From positions 1 through 33,627 of the forward strand of contig JAFSMW010000124.1 in assembly GCA_017447745.1 (NCBI GenBank): 33,627 nucleotides of DNA. Direction: 5' to 3'. This DNA comes from Thermoguttaceae bacterium (GTDB taxonomy: Bacteria > Planctomycetota > Planctomycetia > Pirellulales > Thermoguttaceae). Position 1 is the first letter of the stretch. Each line of letters begins with the position of its first letter. This document shows, piece by piece, positions 1 through 8,413 of this stretch. The translations under genes were made by a program, and so were the position numbers. Below the pieces are notes generated by a model that was not told the DNA's origin, searched no databases, and saw only the letters and a program-made list of their open reading frames with translations.

Positions 1-1
1 C

Positions 2-532
2 AAGGCGATTGGCTGCGACGTCGTCGGCATTCACATTGGATTCATTCCGCTGAAATCGGAAGACCCCAAGGCGCACGACGACCTCGTCAAAGTCGCTCAG
101 GAACTGTGCGATTACCTCGCCGCTCAGGGACAGCGTCTTCATCTGGAAACCGGACAGGAAACCGCCGACGGTTTGCTGGCGTTTATCGAAGACGTCAACC
201 GTCCGAACCTGTTTATCAACTTCGACCCTGCCAACATGATTTTGTACGGATCCGGCGAGCCGATTGAAGCTCTCAAAAAGATTGGCAAGTACGTCCGATC
301 CGTCCACGCCAAAGACGCTCTGTGGGCGAAGAATCCCGGCAAAGAATGGGGTCAGGAAGTTCCGTTCGGACAGGGACAGGTCAACGCTCGCAAGTTTGTC
401 GAAACGTTGAAAGAAGTCGGATACACCGGTCCGATTACCATCGAACGCGAAATTCCCGATCAGCCGGAACGACAGAAGAAAGAAATCATCGAAGCGAAGA
501 ACCTGATCGAATCGATCGCTAAAGAGCTGTAA
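2..532 (+). CDS. Sugar phosphate isomerase/epimerase, TIM-barrel (3' part only)
   Basis: Only the last 176 residues are present; the reading frame is open to the left edge, so the start lies outside. The sequence fits the xylose isomerase-like TIM-barrel / AP endonuclease 2 family. Candidate metal ligands appear in the usual order on successive strands: Glu in HLETGQE, Asp in NFDPANM, His in SVHAKD and Glu in TIERE. Members isomerise or epimerise sugars or inositol derivatives using a divalent metal; the substrate cannot be told from this fragment. No signal peptide can be assessed. The gene ends with TAA and is followed at once by a strong bidirectional terminator, so it is the last gene of its transcript. 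Confidence 0.85.
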   Translation, partial: KAIGCDVVGIHIGFIPLKSEDPKAHDDLVKVAQELCDYLAAQGQRLHLETGQETADGLLAFIEDVNRPNLFINFDPANMILYGSGEPIEALKKIGKYVRSVHAKDALWAKNPGKEWGQEVPFGQGQVNARKFVETLKEVGYTGPITIEREIPDQPERQKKEIIEAKNLIESIAKEL

Positions 533-571
533 TAACTTCAATCTGTAACAAATTTGAAATTGCCAAAATCA

Positions 572-612
572 AAAAGGACGGTTGTCGCGTTTCTGGCGGC
601 AGCCGTCCTTTT
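572..612. terminator. Bidirectional rho-independent terminator
   Basis: A perfect 10-bp outer stem (AAAAGGACGG / CCGTCCTTTT) is continued by an inner helix of about 6 bp with one G-U pair. The A-run on the left and T-run on the right make it usable from both strands. It sits between two convergent genes, the sugar isomerase ending at 532 and the MBL hydrolase ending at 629. Confidence 0.85.
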
Positions 613-628
613 GTTACATGAGAGTTCT

Positions 629-1582
629 TCAAAGATACAGATATTCCATTCTTACGCCGACGTCTAAAAAGCCGAAGAAGGCGACGAACATATCCGGCGC
701 GGGATAAATCTTTTGACCAATCTCAAATGCGTACGGCATGGGGTCGATTCCCTCGTCGATCAAGGGCTGAGAGAGTCTTTTAATCTTGCCAAAGCGTCTG
801 TTTTGAGAGGATTCTATCGTATCGAGACGGCGAATCGGTTCGGTAATTGTATCCTCGTGAGAAGGAAGAAGCGTCTTGACCGTTCCCGCCTCTGCCAGAT
901 TGCGAACGCGAATGAGGCTCTTGTAATAGTTGGCGTATCCGAGAGTTTCTCCAAACAGCAATGACCAAACCGGGGCTAACGTATGTGACAGAATATGGTC
1001 GCCGGTAAACAGAACGTCGTCGAGCAGGAAGCAGGAATGGCCTCTGGTATGCCCAGGGGTTGGAATGGCGGTAAAGTCCCCGATTTTGTCTCCGCTGTCG
1101 AAAACGCAGTTGACGTCGTAATCGACCGTTCGCGGACCAAGCCCCAAAAAGGCTTTTGTCAAATCCGGTCGTTCTTCTTCCGGAACGCCGCAGCGGTTAA
1201 ACAGAGTTTTCAACGCCTCCAGCGCAAAAGCAAAGTAGTCTTTCGGGTGAGCTATCATCTGATAGTCGTTCCGATGTATGCAGCGTTCAACAGAAGGGTT
1301 GTCAAACAGCGGCAGCCCGCCGATATGATCCAGATGAGAATGAGTCAGAAAAACGCGGCGAACGTCCGACGGGCGAAAATGAACGCCGAACTGTGACTCA
1401 ATCGCGTCGAAGCCGTCGAGAATGTCCTGTCGGGACGAATCGTCCTCGCTTCCAGTGTCGACAACGGCAGCCAAAGACGGGATTACATGAACGCGACCGA
1501 CCATGGATCGATACAAACGACAGCGAATGACATAGATATCGATCCCGGAACCGGTAACAAATTTTTCAATCGGAAAGCTCAT
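629..1582 (-). CDS. MBL-fold metallo-hydrolase
   Basis: A 317-residue cytoplasmic metallo-beta-lactamase-fold protein with no signal peptide. The zinc motif HSHLDH is at residues 81-86, followed by TPGHTRGH, FTGDH and PSHEDT, which supply the remaining ligands. The C-terminal tail of about 70 residues (SSQNRRFGKI and following) resembles the helical extension of glyoxalase-II/LACTB2-like members. The substrate is unknown; a thioester, phosphodiester or lactone hydrolase are all possible. It lies 85 bp downstream of glgC on the same strand and could be co-transcribed, but a stem-loop separates them. Only a weak AGGT ribosome-binding site is visible before the ATG. Confidence 0.85.
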   Translation of the reverse strand: MSFPIEKFVTGSGIDIYVIRCRLYRSMVGRVHVIPSLAAVVDTGSEDDSSRQDILDGFDAIESQFGVHFRPSDVRRVFLTHSHLDHIGGLPLFDNPSVERCIHRNDYQMIAHPKDYFAFALEALKTLFNRCGVPEEERPDLTKAFLGLGPRTVDYDVNCVFDSGDKIGDFTAIPTPGHTRGHSCFLLDDVLFTGDHILSHTLAPVWSLLFGETLGYANYYKSLIRVRNLAEAGTVKTLLPSHEDTITEPIRRLDTIESSQNRRFGKIKRLSQPLIDEGIDPMPYAFEIGQKIYPAPDMFVAFFGFLDVGVRMEYLYL

Positions 1583-1619
1583 TCTGACCTGGTTTGACGC
1601 AACAACCGTCCAACCACGC

Positions 1620-1637
1620 GCCGGGAAGCGTCCCGGC
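1620..1637. other. Stem-loop between glgC and the MBL hydrolase
   Basis: A perfect 7-bp stem GCCGGGA / TCCCGGC with loop AGCG. Read on the plus strand it is followed by a T-rich stretch. Read on the minus strand, the direction of glgC transcription, it has no U-run after it. It may therefore be a weak terminator or processing site rather than a full stop. Confidence 0.5.
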
Positions 1638-1667
1638 TCGTCTTTTCTTTTTGAACGTTTTTGACTT

Positions 1668-2984
1668 CTAGATTACCGTGCCGTCTGGAATAACCGACGT
1701 TTTCGGAACGACGACGATGCCGTCTCGAATGACGCAGTACTCATTTTCGTCCTGATTTACAATCTTGTTGGGATTGATAATCTTGACGCCGTCGCCCAAG
1801 CAGCAGTTTTTGTCGATAATGGCGTTTTCGATGGTGCAGTCTTTGCCGATTCCCAGCGGGACGTTAGACCACGACAGATTGGTTTCCTGCGGATAATAAT
1901 CGTTTCCCATGATAATGGAGTTGCGAATAACCGACCGCGCTCCAATAATGGTTCTAACGCCGATAACGCAGTTTTCGATAACCGCGCCGGCTTCAATTCG
2001 AGTTCCTTCTGCGATGAGGCTGTTGGCAACGTTGGCGCCGTAAATTTGAGCGGGCGGGAGGAATCGAGCCTTTGTATAAATCGGGGCTTCGACGTCATTG
2101 AAGTTGAACGGCGGGTTCGGACGAGCCAGCGCCAGGTTCGCTTCGTAAAACGATTTAATCGTACCGATGTCTTCCCAGTAGCCGTCAAAAAGATGAACGC
2201 CCACGCGACGCGAGTGCATCATGGCGGGAAAGACTTCTTTGCCAAAGTCCTGATAATTTTCGGTATTGTTCAGCCAATCAATTAAAATTTGACGATTGAA
2301 CAGATAAATGCCCATACTGGCGATGAAGGTTCTGCCTTTGGGTTCGATTCCGCGCTTTGCAATCCAGCCAGGATCGGTTTCAAAATCTTTGAGTTCCTGC
2401 TGAGTTTTCGGCTTTTCCAGAAAACCGACTCCCAAACCTTCGTCTGAAACGCGCATGATGCCCAGCCCCGAGGCGTCTTTGGCGTAGACGGGAATGGCGG
2501 CAATGGAGGCTTCAGCGTCAAGTTCCAAATGCGTTTTCATCATCTGGCGGAAGTCCATGCGGTAGAGCTGATCTCCAGACAGAATGAGAATGTATTCGCA
2601 ATCGCTGTCTTTGAGGTATCGCAGGCACTGACGCGCCGCATCTGCGGTTCCCTGATACCAGTCGTTATTTTCGAACGTCTGTTCTGCCGCCATGATTTCA
2701 ACAAAGCCGCGGCGGAAGACGTCAAACTGGTACGAGCTTCGGATATGCTGGTGAAGCGACTTGGAATTGAACTGGGTCAAAACGTAAATCTGACGCAAAC
2801 CGCTGTTAATGCAGTTGGACAGGGGAACGTCGATAAGACGATAACGACCTCCAACCGGAACTGCGGGCTTGGAACGAATTTTGGTTAACGGATACAGACG
2901 AGTTCCGCGTCCTCCGCCCAGAACGAGGGTTAACGTCTTTCTTAATACTGTACTCCATTCTAACGAGGTCTTGGGTGCATTCAT
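1668..2984 (-). CDS. glgC: Glucose-1-phosphate adenylyltransferase (ADP-glucose pyrophosphorylase)
   Basis: A 438-residue protein of the expected length for GlgC. It makes ADP-glucose from glucose-1-phosphate and ATP, the committed step of bacterial glycogen synthesis, in the cytoplasm. The N-terminal nucleotidyltransferase domain shows GGGRGTRLYPLT, then KPAVP and RLIDVPLSNC. Further on are GTADAARQ, the catalytic region SGDQLYRMD and the sugar-phosphate site FLEKP. The last 120 or so residues have the hexapeptide rhythm of a left-handed beta-helix. The start is set by AAAGGAG eight bases before the ATG; an upstream out-of-frame ATG stops after two codons. No other glycogen gene is in the window. 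Confidence 0.96.
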   Translation of the reverse strand: MNAPKTSLEWSTVLRKTLTLVLGGGRGTRLYPLTKIRSKPAVPVGGRYRLIDVPLSNCINSGLRQIYVLTQFNSKSLHQHIRSSYQFDVFRRGFVEIMAAEQTFENNDWYQGTADAARQCLRYLKDSDCEYILILSGDQLYRMDFRQMMKTHLELDAEASIAAIPVYAKDASGLGIMRVSDEGLGVGFLEKPKTQQELKDFETDPGWIAKRGIEPKGRTFIASMGIYLFNRQILIDWLNNTENYQDFGKEVFPAMMHSRRVGVHLFDGYWEDIGTIKSFYEANLALARPNPPFNFNDVEAPIYTKARFLPPAQIYGANVANSLIAEGTRIEAGAVIENCVIGVRTIIGARSVIRNSIIMGNDYYPQETNLSWSNVPLGIGKDCTIENAIIDKNCCLGDGVKIINPNKIVNQDENEYCVIRDGIVVVPKTSVIPDGTVI

Positions 2985-3170
2985 TGCATACGCTCCTTTG
3001 GAAAAACAGATTCTATAAAAAGTATTCTGTTGATTTGTCCTATTTATTATTTATCAGACTTTAATAACTGCATTGTAATCCAAATTCGAACTCTTTGCAA
3101 CCCCCCCACAGACACAATTTTTGAAAAAAGATTAATCTCCTATAAAATTCGGGTAAGAATCCCTTTCCTC

Positions 3171-3198
3171 TTGTTTTTTATTTGAAATCAAGTATAAT
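3171..3198 (+). promoter_or_regulatory. Candidate sigma70-type promoter of dapB
   Basis: TTGTTT (3171-3176), a 16-bp spacer, then TATAAT (3193-3198), giving a 5' leader of about 70 nt before dapB. A pyrimidine-rich stretch (CCCTTTCCTC) lies directly upstream of the -35 box, and a run of seven C's lies further up near 3103. Called from consensus match and spacing only. Confidence 0.5.
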
Positions 3199-3273
3199 CA
3201 GAGAAGATAATAGCGGAAGAATGGATGTACGTTCTTTTCCTGGATTATTTCAAATCATCAAAAGCGCAATATT

Positions 3274-4071
3274 ATGACAGTAAAAATTGCAATCGTTGGA
3301 GCAGGCGGCAGAATGGGTCAGCGGCTTATTGCCATCGGGACTCAGGACGAACGCGTCGAGCTTGTCGGGGCGATCGAATTCGCCTTGTACTCTAAACTTG
3401 GTCAGGACGCCGGCGTTGTGGCGGGCGTTGGAACTATTGGCGTTCCGTTTACGTCAACCTTTCCGGACGACAAGGAAATTGAAGCGGTTATCGACTTTTC
3501 CCAGCCAGAAGGCGCGGACGCGACAATTGATCAGTGCGTTGCACAAAACATTCCGCTGGTCATGGCGACAACGGGGTTGTCAGACGCAACCAAAGCGCAC
3601 ATCGCCGAAGCGAGCAAGACGATTCCCATTGTCTTCGCGCCGAGCATGTCGCCGGCGGTCAATCTTGCCATGAAACTGACGAAAATCGCCGCTGCAGCGT
3701 TGAGAGATCTGGACGCCGACGTTGAAATTATCGAGAAGCATCATCGATTCAAGGTCGACGCTCCGTCTGGCACCGCGCTGAAATTTGGTCAGATTATCGC
3801 CCAGGAAATGGGACAGACTAAGTCCGTCTTTGGTCGCGAAGGCGCTGTCGGCAAGCGCGAGCATTCCGAAATCGGCTATCACGCCGTTCGAATTGGCGAC
3901 AACGTTGGCGAACACAATATAATTTTTGGAATGCTGGGCGAAACGCTCGAAGTTACCGTCAAGGCGTCCAATCGAGACTGTTACGCCAAAGGCGCGTTCG
4001 CTGCCGCGATCTGGCTTCAGGGAAAACAGCCCGGCTTGTATTCCATGGACGACGTGTTAGGGCTCAATTAA
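3274..4071 (+). CDS. dapB: 4-hydroxy-tetrahydrodipicolinate reductase
   Basis: A 265-residue cytoplasmic enzyme of the lysine/meso-diaminopimelate pathway, which reduces 4-hydroxy-tetrahydrodipicolinate with NAD(P)H. The nucleotide-binding loop VGAGGRMGQRL is at residues 8-18. The family signature EKHHRFKVDAPSGTAL contains the catalytic His pair and Lys and the substrate-binding SGT. Length and motif order are normal for DapB. No clear Shine-Dalgarno sequence precedes the ATG; the start is supported by the position of the Rossmann glycine loop near the N-terminus. It has its own candidate promoter and no neighbouring lysine genes. Confidence 0.95.
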   Translation: MTVKIAIVGAGGRMGQRLIAIGTQDERVELVGAIEFALYSKLGQDAGVVAGVGTIGVPFTSTFPDDKEIEAVIDFSQPEGADATIDQCVAQNIPLVMATTGLSDATKAHIAEASKTIPIVFAPSMSPAVNLAMKLTKIAAAALRDLDADVEIIEKHHRFKVDAPSGTALKFGQIIAQEMGQTKSVFGREGAVGKREHSEIGYHAVRIGDNVGEHNIIFGMLGETLEVTVKASNRDCYAKGAFAAAIWLQGKQPGLYSMDDVLGLN

Positions 4072-4091
4072 GATGAGTAACAAGGAGGTTT

Positions 4092-4180
4092 GTGAGTTAG
4101 GAATTAGGAGTGAGGAGCTGACGCAAAGCGCCTCACAAAATCCTCTCGCAACTCGTAACTTGCAACTTCCTATTCACTAA
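4092..4180 (+). repeat. Heptad-repeat element 1 (dapB / lipoprotein gap)
   Basis: The left arm consists of degenerate 7-bp units of the type TTAGGAA / TGAGGAG. It is followed by a core GACGCAAAGCGCC (4120-4132). The right arm has 7-bp units of a different type, CAACTCG / TAACTTG. Same plan as the elements at 4676, 6531, 21548 and 31371. Confidence 0.8.
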
Positions 4181-4197
4181 ACAAAGGAGTATTTCAA

Positions 4198-4650
4198 ATG
4201 AAACAATTACTTTCTCTTACTGCGGTTTTAACGGTTGCAGCGCTTTTGATTGGCTGTAACAGCAATCCTTACGGCACGGTTGGCGTGTCGGGCAAAGTCG
4301 TTTACGAAGACGGCTCTCCGTGGACGACGCCGGAAACAACTGTACACTTTATTCCCCAGCTTCCCAACAAAGATTCCAAAACGTATCCGCGTCAAGGTTC
4401 TGCTGAGCTTAACGCTGACGGGACTTTTAGCGCAGCAACGACTTACGATTACAACGACGGCGTAATCAAAGGTCCGTGCAAGATCTATCTGTCTGTCAGA
4501 AAAGCCCCGTCTGAAGACCCGAAAGCTCTTCCTGATTACACCGATGAAGAACTGGCTAAGATCGCCAAGATAGAATATTTTAAGCCTGACCTCACCCCCA
4601 TCACGATGGAGATCAACGGCGGCAGAATTGAAATCAAGGTTGCGAAATAA
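4198..4650 (+). CDS. Small lipoprotein, transthyretin-like
   Basis: A 150-residue predicted lipoprotein. The signal peptide ends in the lipobox LIGC with the lipidated Cys at residue 20. The mature part begins with a beta-rich segment (VSGKVVYEDGSPW) resembling the start of carboxypeptidase-regulatory or transthyretin-like domains; small lipoproteins of this form are common in planctomycetes and have no assigned function. Translation starts eight bases after AAAGGAG. It stands alone between two heptad-repeat elements and converges on rfbB. No enzyme motif is visible, so I assign only a location: an outer or inner membrane-anchored periplasmic protein. Confidence 0.8.
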   Translation: MKQLLSLTAVLTVAALLIGCNSNPYGTVGVSGKVVYEDGSPWTTPETTVHFIPQLPNKDSKTYPRQGSAELNADGTFSAATTYDYNDGVIKGPCKIYLSVRKAPSEDPKALPDYTDEELAKIAKIEYFKPDLTPITMEINGGRIEIKVAK

Positions 4651-4675
4651 AGAGAGAACTGCTATATGCGCGGCG

Positions 4676-4774
4676 ATTAGTGGTAAGTTTTAAGTGGTAA
4701 GTGGTTAGTATTAAGTGGTAAGGACGCAGGCGCTGCTCCAACTAACCACTAATCACTAACCACTTACCACTCTT
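4676..4774. repeat. Heptad-repeat element 2, inverted arms
   Basis: Left arm of AGTGGTA/AGTGGTT heptads (4677-4721), a core GGACGCAGGCGCTGCTCC (4722-4739), then an inverted arm of CACTAAC/CACTTAC heptads (4740-4773). The arms are roughly complementary, so the element could form a long imperfect hairpin. It lies between the convergent lipoprotein and rfbB genes, where it might also end transcription. Confidence 0.85.
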
Positions 4775-4781
4775 CTAATGT

Positions 4782-5855
4782 CTACTTCGCGTTCCCCAGC
4801 CGTTCGCGGCGATATTTCCCGGATGTTACGTTTTCGCACCAGTCTGAATTTTCCAGATACCACTTGACGGTTTTCTCGATTCCGGTTTTGAAGTCGACTG
4901 CGGGAGTCCAGTCCAGCTCTCGCTGAATTTTGGACGAGTCGATCGCGTAGCGTCTGTCGTGTCCAGGACGGTCTGTTACATACGTAATGAGCGATTCGCA
5001 CGGGGCGTGAGGCAGGTCAGGGCGAAGCCGGTCGACCGTCCGGCAGATTTCTCGAACGATCTCGATGTTCTTTCGTTCGTTGTTTCCTCCGATATTGTAC
5101 GTTTCTCCGGGTTTCCCTTTTGCCAAAACGGTTCGTAGCGCGCTGCAGTGGTCGCCGACGTAAAGCCAGTCCCGAACGTTCTGACCGTCGCCGTAAACCG
5201 GCAGCGGCTTTCCTTCCAAGCAGTTGAGAATCATCAGCGGCAAGAGCTTTTCCGGGAACTGGTACGGTCCGTAGTTGTTGGAACAGTTTGTTACCATTGT
5301 CGGCAGACCGTACGTGTCGAAATAGGCGCGAACGAAATGGTCGCTTGACGCCTTCGAGGCAGAGTAGGGCGAATGTGGGTCGTAAGACGTCGTTTCCGTA
5401 AACTTCGCCGTTGGGTCGTCTTCCGGAAGCGAGCCATAAACCTCGTCTGTCGAAACGTGGAGGAACCGGAACGCGCTCTTTTCCTCCCCGGTCAAAGACG
5501 CCCAGTACCCTCGGGCGGCTTCCAGCATCCGGAACGTTCCGACAACGTTTGTCATGACGAACTCTTCCGGACCGTCGATGGATCGGTCAACGTGACTTTC
5601 CGCCGCAAAATGAACCACGCCGCGGGGACGGTATTCCGCATAGATATTTTTCAAAACGGACGAGTCCGTAATATCGCCGTGGATAAACGTAAAGCGCCCG
5701 TCGTTAGCGTCGATCAAATCCTGAAGCGAATCGAGGTTGCCGGCGTAGGTCAGAGAATCCAAAACAACGACAGGCGCCTTTTCGACCTCAAGCCAGTCGT
5801 GAACGAAATTGGAACCGATAAATCCGGCGGCGCCGGTAACGAAAATAGGCTGCAT
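4782..5855 (-). CDS. rfbB: dTDP-glucose 4,6-dehydratase
   Basis: A 357-residue extended short-chain dehydrogenase that converts dTDP-glucose to dTDP-4-keto-6-deoxyglucose, an early step toward rhamnose and other deoxysugars of surface polysaccharides. Visible motifs: NAD loop [11 protein letters not shown] near residue 7, DSLTYAGNL, catalytic [18 protein letters not shown] with the active Tyr and Lys, and [13 protein letters not shown]. It begins 3 nt after the hisH stop with no Shine-Dalgarno sequence, which suggests translational coupling to hisH. The other rml genes are not in the window. The C-terminal end lies next to heptad element 2. Confidence 0.95.
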   Translation of the reverse strand: MQPIFVTGAAGFIGSNFVHDWLEVEKAPVVVLDSLTYAGNLDSLQDLIDANDGRFTFIHGDITDSSVLKNIYAEYRPRGVVHFAAESHVDRSIDGPEEFVMTNVVGTFRMLEAARGYWASLTGEEKSAFRFLHVSTDEVYGSLPEDDPTAKFTETTSYDPHSPYSASKASSDHFVRAYFDTYGLPTMVTNCSNNYGPYQFPEKLLPLMILNCLEGKPLPVYGDGQNVRDWLYVGDHCSALRTVLAKGKPGETYNIGGNNERKNIEIVREICRTVDRLRPDLPHAPCESLITYVTDRPGHDRRYAIDSSKIQRELDWTPAVDFKTGIEKTVKWYLENSDWCENVTSGKYRRERLGNAK

Positions 5856-5858
5856 GGC

Positions 5859-6479
5859 TTATAGTTGACAAAAATTTTCCAATAGACGCAAACCGTTCTT
5901 TTGACTCTTTTCCGGGTGAAACTGACAGGCGAAGAGGTTGTCGCGATGAATCATAGCGCAGAACTCGCCGCCGTAATCGCACGTTAGAGCGACGACAGAC
6001 GGGGCAGTCGGTTTAACGTAATACGAATGGACAAAATAAAAACAGGTCTCGGGTTCAATTCCCTTTAACAGCGGACATTTTTCCTGAGCGTCGTTGGCAA
6101 AATGAACCTGATTCCAGCCCATGTGCGGAACCGTGTACTGCTCCGGCAGGTCAAACTTGACTACCTCGCCGGGAACGACGCTCAAGCCGGCGTACTCGCC
6201 GTTTTCATAGCTGACGTCAAAGAGCATCTGCAATCCGAGGCAGATTCCCAAAAAGGGCTTTCCGGATGCAATCGCCTGACGAATCGGCTCGACGAGTTCC
6301 AGACGCTGCAGTTCTGCAATCGCGTCGCGAAACGCGCCCACGCCAGGCAGAACGATCCGATCAGCGCTGGCGATCTGTTCAGCCGAACGAATAAAATCCG
6401 CCTTCGCCCCGACTCGTTCAAACGCCTTCTGGACGCTCCGGAGGTTGCCCATGCCGTAATCGATAATTCCTGTTTCCAT
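5859..6479 (-). CDS. hisH: Imidazole glycerol phosphate synthase, glutaminase subunit
   Basis: A 206-residue class I glutamine amidotransferase that feeds ammonia to HisF in histidine biosynthesis. The triad is visible: Cys80 in GICLGLQ, His188 and Glu190 in FHPEKS. The early motif GMGNLRSV and the oxyanion strand LPGVGAF are typical of HisH. Length is normal. The partner HisF is not in the window and the downstream gene is rfbB, so this is not a his operon. No Shine-Dalgarno sequence is present, and a good promoter (6490-6517) would start the transcript within a few bases of the ATG, so the message may be leaderless. Confidence 0.94.
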   Translation of the reverse strand: METGIIDYGMGNLRSVQKAFERVGAKADFIRSAEQIASADRIVLPGVGAFRDAIAELQRLELVEPIRQAIASGKPFLGICLGLQMLFDVSYENGEYAGLSVVPGEVVKFDLPEQYTVPHMGWNQVHFANDAQEKCPLLKGIEPETCFYFVHSYYVKPTAPSVVALTCDYGGEFCAMIHRDNLFACQFHPEKSQKNGLRLLENFCQL

Positions 6480-6489
6480 AATAAATTAT

Positions 6490-6527
6490 ATTATACCAAT
6501 CGATATTTCCTGAACAAGGGGGGCTTT
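6490..6527 (-). promoter_or_regulatory. Candidate promoter of hisH with C-tract
   Basis: Reading the minus strand: a run of C's, TTGTTC (complement of 6512-6517), a 16-bp spacer, then TATAAT (complement of 6490-6495). A start about 7 bases further on would leave only about 4 nt before the hisH ATG at 6479. Confidence 0.6.
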
Positions 6528-6530
6528 TTA

Positions 6531-6822
6531 GTTAGGAATTAGGAGTAAGGAGTGAGGAGTTGACGCAAGCGGGCGGCGAGGCGCCGTTCCCAATCCGCGC
6601 CCGACAAGGTCGGTTCCTGACTGGAAGTGGGTAACGCCAAAATCGGCTTTTTCGGAGACAAAACCTAATCCTTTTGCCCGTGCGGCTTCGCACCCGCGCG
6701 AGACGTATTACCACCGCTCCCGTTGGTCGCTTTGGTTAATTTGGAGTAATTCGGAGTGATAAGTTGACGCAAGTGGCGGATTCCTCTTGCCTACTGCCTC
6801 TTGCCTACTGCCTAATCATAAA
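6531..6822. repeat. Heptad-repeat element 3, composite
   Basis: This fills most of the 488-bp gap before the DUF1559 gene. It starts with heptads of the type ATTAGGA/GTGAGGA and a core GACGCAAGCG (from 6562). A GC-rich middle follows with GCGGGCGGCG, TCCCAATCCGCGC, small hairpins and CCGCTCCCGTTGGTCGCT. A second heptad set (GGAGTGA), a second core GACGCAAGTGGCG, and inverted GCCTACT/GCCTCTT heptads end it near 6815. Parts of the middle recur at 27258-27322. Confidence 0.8.
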
Positions 6823-6865
6823 AGAATCCCAATAATTCTTTAAAAAATGGACGCTTGTCTACAAT

Positions 6866-6900
6866 CCCCCCTTGTTTTTTCGATAAAAATGATTTATAAT
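6866..6900 (+). promoter_or_regulatory. Candidate promoter of the DUF1559 gene with C-tract
   Basis: CCCCCC (6866-6871) runs directly into TTGTTT (6872-6877). A 17-bp spacer follows, then TATAAT (6895-6900). The ATG is at 6968, giving a leader of about 60 nt. Confidence 0.6.
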
Positions 6901-6967
6901 TATAGTAGATGGAGAAACTTTGTTCTTTTGGGGCAAAAGTCATTTTATTCTCAGGAGAGGTTTTATC

Positions 6968-8131
6968 ATGAAACGAGCTGTTAATATTTCGACGTTCCGA
7001 CAGGGTTTTACTCTGGTTGAACTGTTGGTTGTTATTGCCATTATTGGCGTATTGGTTGGACTTCTGCTTCCAGCTGTTCAGGCTGCGCGAGAAGCGGGCA
7101 GAAATATGACTTGCCAAAATAACATCAAACAGATGGCTTTGGCTTGCAAAAACTACGAAGGTCAAAACAAGTGCTATCCGTGTGCAGTTAACTACGCAGG
7201 CGCAACGGAATCCGCTCGTAAAGCGGAAGCCGTCAAGACGTCTACAACAACCGGCTTGCGAGAAAACTGGATTATCAGCATCATGCCATATATTGAACAG
7301 GAACCTCTGTATAACTGGATCCAGGAAAAAATGTATGATAGCGCCACAACTTCTTCCGGGTCTGGAAGAGGTCGAACGGGTTCAACTTCAACTCAAGTCA
7401 ACCTGGAACACGCGTCCCTCAATTTGGAAAACGCCGGGCACGACGTTAACGTCAAGGCGTTTTTGTGTCCGTCTGATCCAAACGCTGGAGAAAAGTACTA
7501 TCCTACAACTACATCTGGTACTCCTATCGGCTGGGGAAGAACCAATTACGGCGCTAACGTCGGGCTTGGAAAATTGACCGAAATGTACGATAACAAGTTT
7601 TGGCAGGATCGTTTCTATCGAGGCGTTATGGGACCAATGCAATCGTGCGCTAAAATTGAAGATGGCGATTCCAATACGATTATGATTTTGGAACTTCGCG
7701 CCGGCGCTAACGAAGACGACGTTCGAGGAACCTGGGCTATTGGTCCGGCGTCTGTTGTTGTACGACACGGCTGGGGAAGCGAAGCCAACGGACCGAACGC
7801 TGTTTATAAAAACGGCTCCAGCTACGACGGCGATAAATTTACCGCCTGTTCAAAGGTTACTGGTAAAATCAGCGCGCTTCAACTTGGTGAAATGAAAATG
7901 CCGTGTACTACCGGCTCCGGCGGCGACGTCGTTCAGATGGCTCCTCGTTCAGCTCATACGGGGTCGATCAATGTCGCGTTTTGCGATGGAAGCGTTCACT
8001 CCATTAACAACAACATCGAAAAGTCGTCTGGCATTACAACGACCAAGCCGAGCAAAATTACCGATTTGAAAATTTGGGATTTCCTGAATCTGTCTATGGA
8101 TCACCAGCCGTTGAACGATTCAGATTATTAA
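6968..8131 (+). CDS. DUF1559 protein with type IV pilin-like N-terminus
   Basis: A 387-residue member of the DUF1559 family, which is greatly expanded in planctomycetes and has no settled role. The N-terminus has a prepilin cleavage/methylation motif ([19 protein letters not shown]) that also forms the transmembrane helix, followed by [13 protein letters not shown]. The C-terminus has the H-x9-DG motif ([16 protein letters not shown]). The start at 6968 is chosen over an upstream in-frame ATG at 6920 because GGAGAGG lies 7 bases before it and the prepilin motif then sits near the N-terminus. It is expected to be handled by a prepilin peptidase and to face the periplasm. It is a single gene with its own promoter. 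Confidence 0.93.
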   Translation: MKRAVNISTFRQGFTLVELLVVIAIIGVLVGLLLPAVQAAREAGRNMTCQNNIKQMALACKNYEGQNKCYPCAVNYAGATESARKAEAVKTSTTTGLRENWIISIMPYIEQEPLYNWIQEKMYDSATTSSGSGRGRTGSTSTQVNLEHASLNLENAGHDVNVKAFLCPSDPNAGEKYYPTTTSGTPIGWGRTNYGANVGLGKLTEMYDNKFWQDRFYRGVMGPMQSCAKIEDGDSNTIMILELRAGANEDDVRGTWAIGPASVVVRHGWGSEANGPNAVYKNGSSYDGDKFTACSKVTGKISALQLGEMKMPCTTGSGGDVVQMAPRSAHTGSINVAFCDGSVHSINNNIEKSSGITTTKPSKITDLKIWDFLNLSMDHQPLNDSDY

Positions 8132-8193
8132 TCTGCCCTGTTTTGGACAGTCTTGCCTGCCTTTGGCAATCATATAAACAAATATTTTAAGCG

Positions 8194-8278
8194 AATTTGT
8201 ATTGGGGCGCTTCCCGCGTTGGGAGGCTGAGATGCACCCATTGAACCTGATCCGGGTAATGCCGGCGTAGGAAATTAC
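8194..8278 (+). promoter_or_regulatory. TPP riboswitch (THI box)
   Basis: The conserved thiamine pyrophosphate aptamer strings are present in order: GGCTGAGATG, then GAACCTGATCCGGGTAATGC, then CCGGCGTAGGAAA. The flanks AATTT (8194-8198) and AAATT (8272-8276) can close P1. It lies in the leader of thi4, the expected target for feedback by the end product of the pathway. Confidence 0.97.
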
Positions 8279-8336
8279 GAGAGCTTTGTCTAACTTGCCA
8301 TTTCAAGTTTGATCTGGCTTTTTACAGACCGTTTCA

Positions 8337-8405
8337 GCCGCGCTCAGCAAGAGCGCGGCAAACGGGGTTCTGCTCCGCAATTTCCTTCATTTTTAATGAA
8401 AGGAA
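8337..8405 (+). promoter_or_regulatory. Likely expression platform: hairpin plus Shine-Dalgarno sequester
   Basis: A perfect 9-bp hairpin GCCGCGCTC / GAGCGCGGC (8337-8359) without a U-run is followed by a second hairpin. In the latter TTCCTTCATT (8382-8391) pairs with AATGAAAGGAA (8395-8405) with one bulge, covering most of the AGGAAG ribosome-binding site of thi4 at 8401-8406. This suggests control at translation initiation rather than termination; the switch between states was not modelled. Confidence 0.55.
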
Positions 8406-8413
8406 GTTTTATT

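Noticed and set aside
6568..6730. tRNA or other known RNA in the GC-rich gap
   Set aside because: Small hairpins are present but no cloverleaf, CCA end or TpsiC-like GTTCRANNC in the right place; parts recur elsewhere as repeats.
6812..7165. Minus-strand open frame of 117 codons
   Set aside because: Low-complexity Asn/Ser/Lys-rich translation overlapping the DUF1559 promoter and start; no motif or ribosome-binding site.
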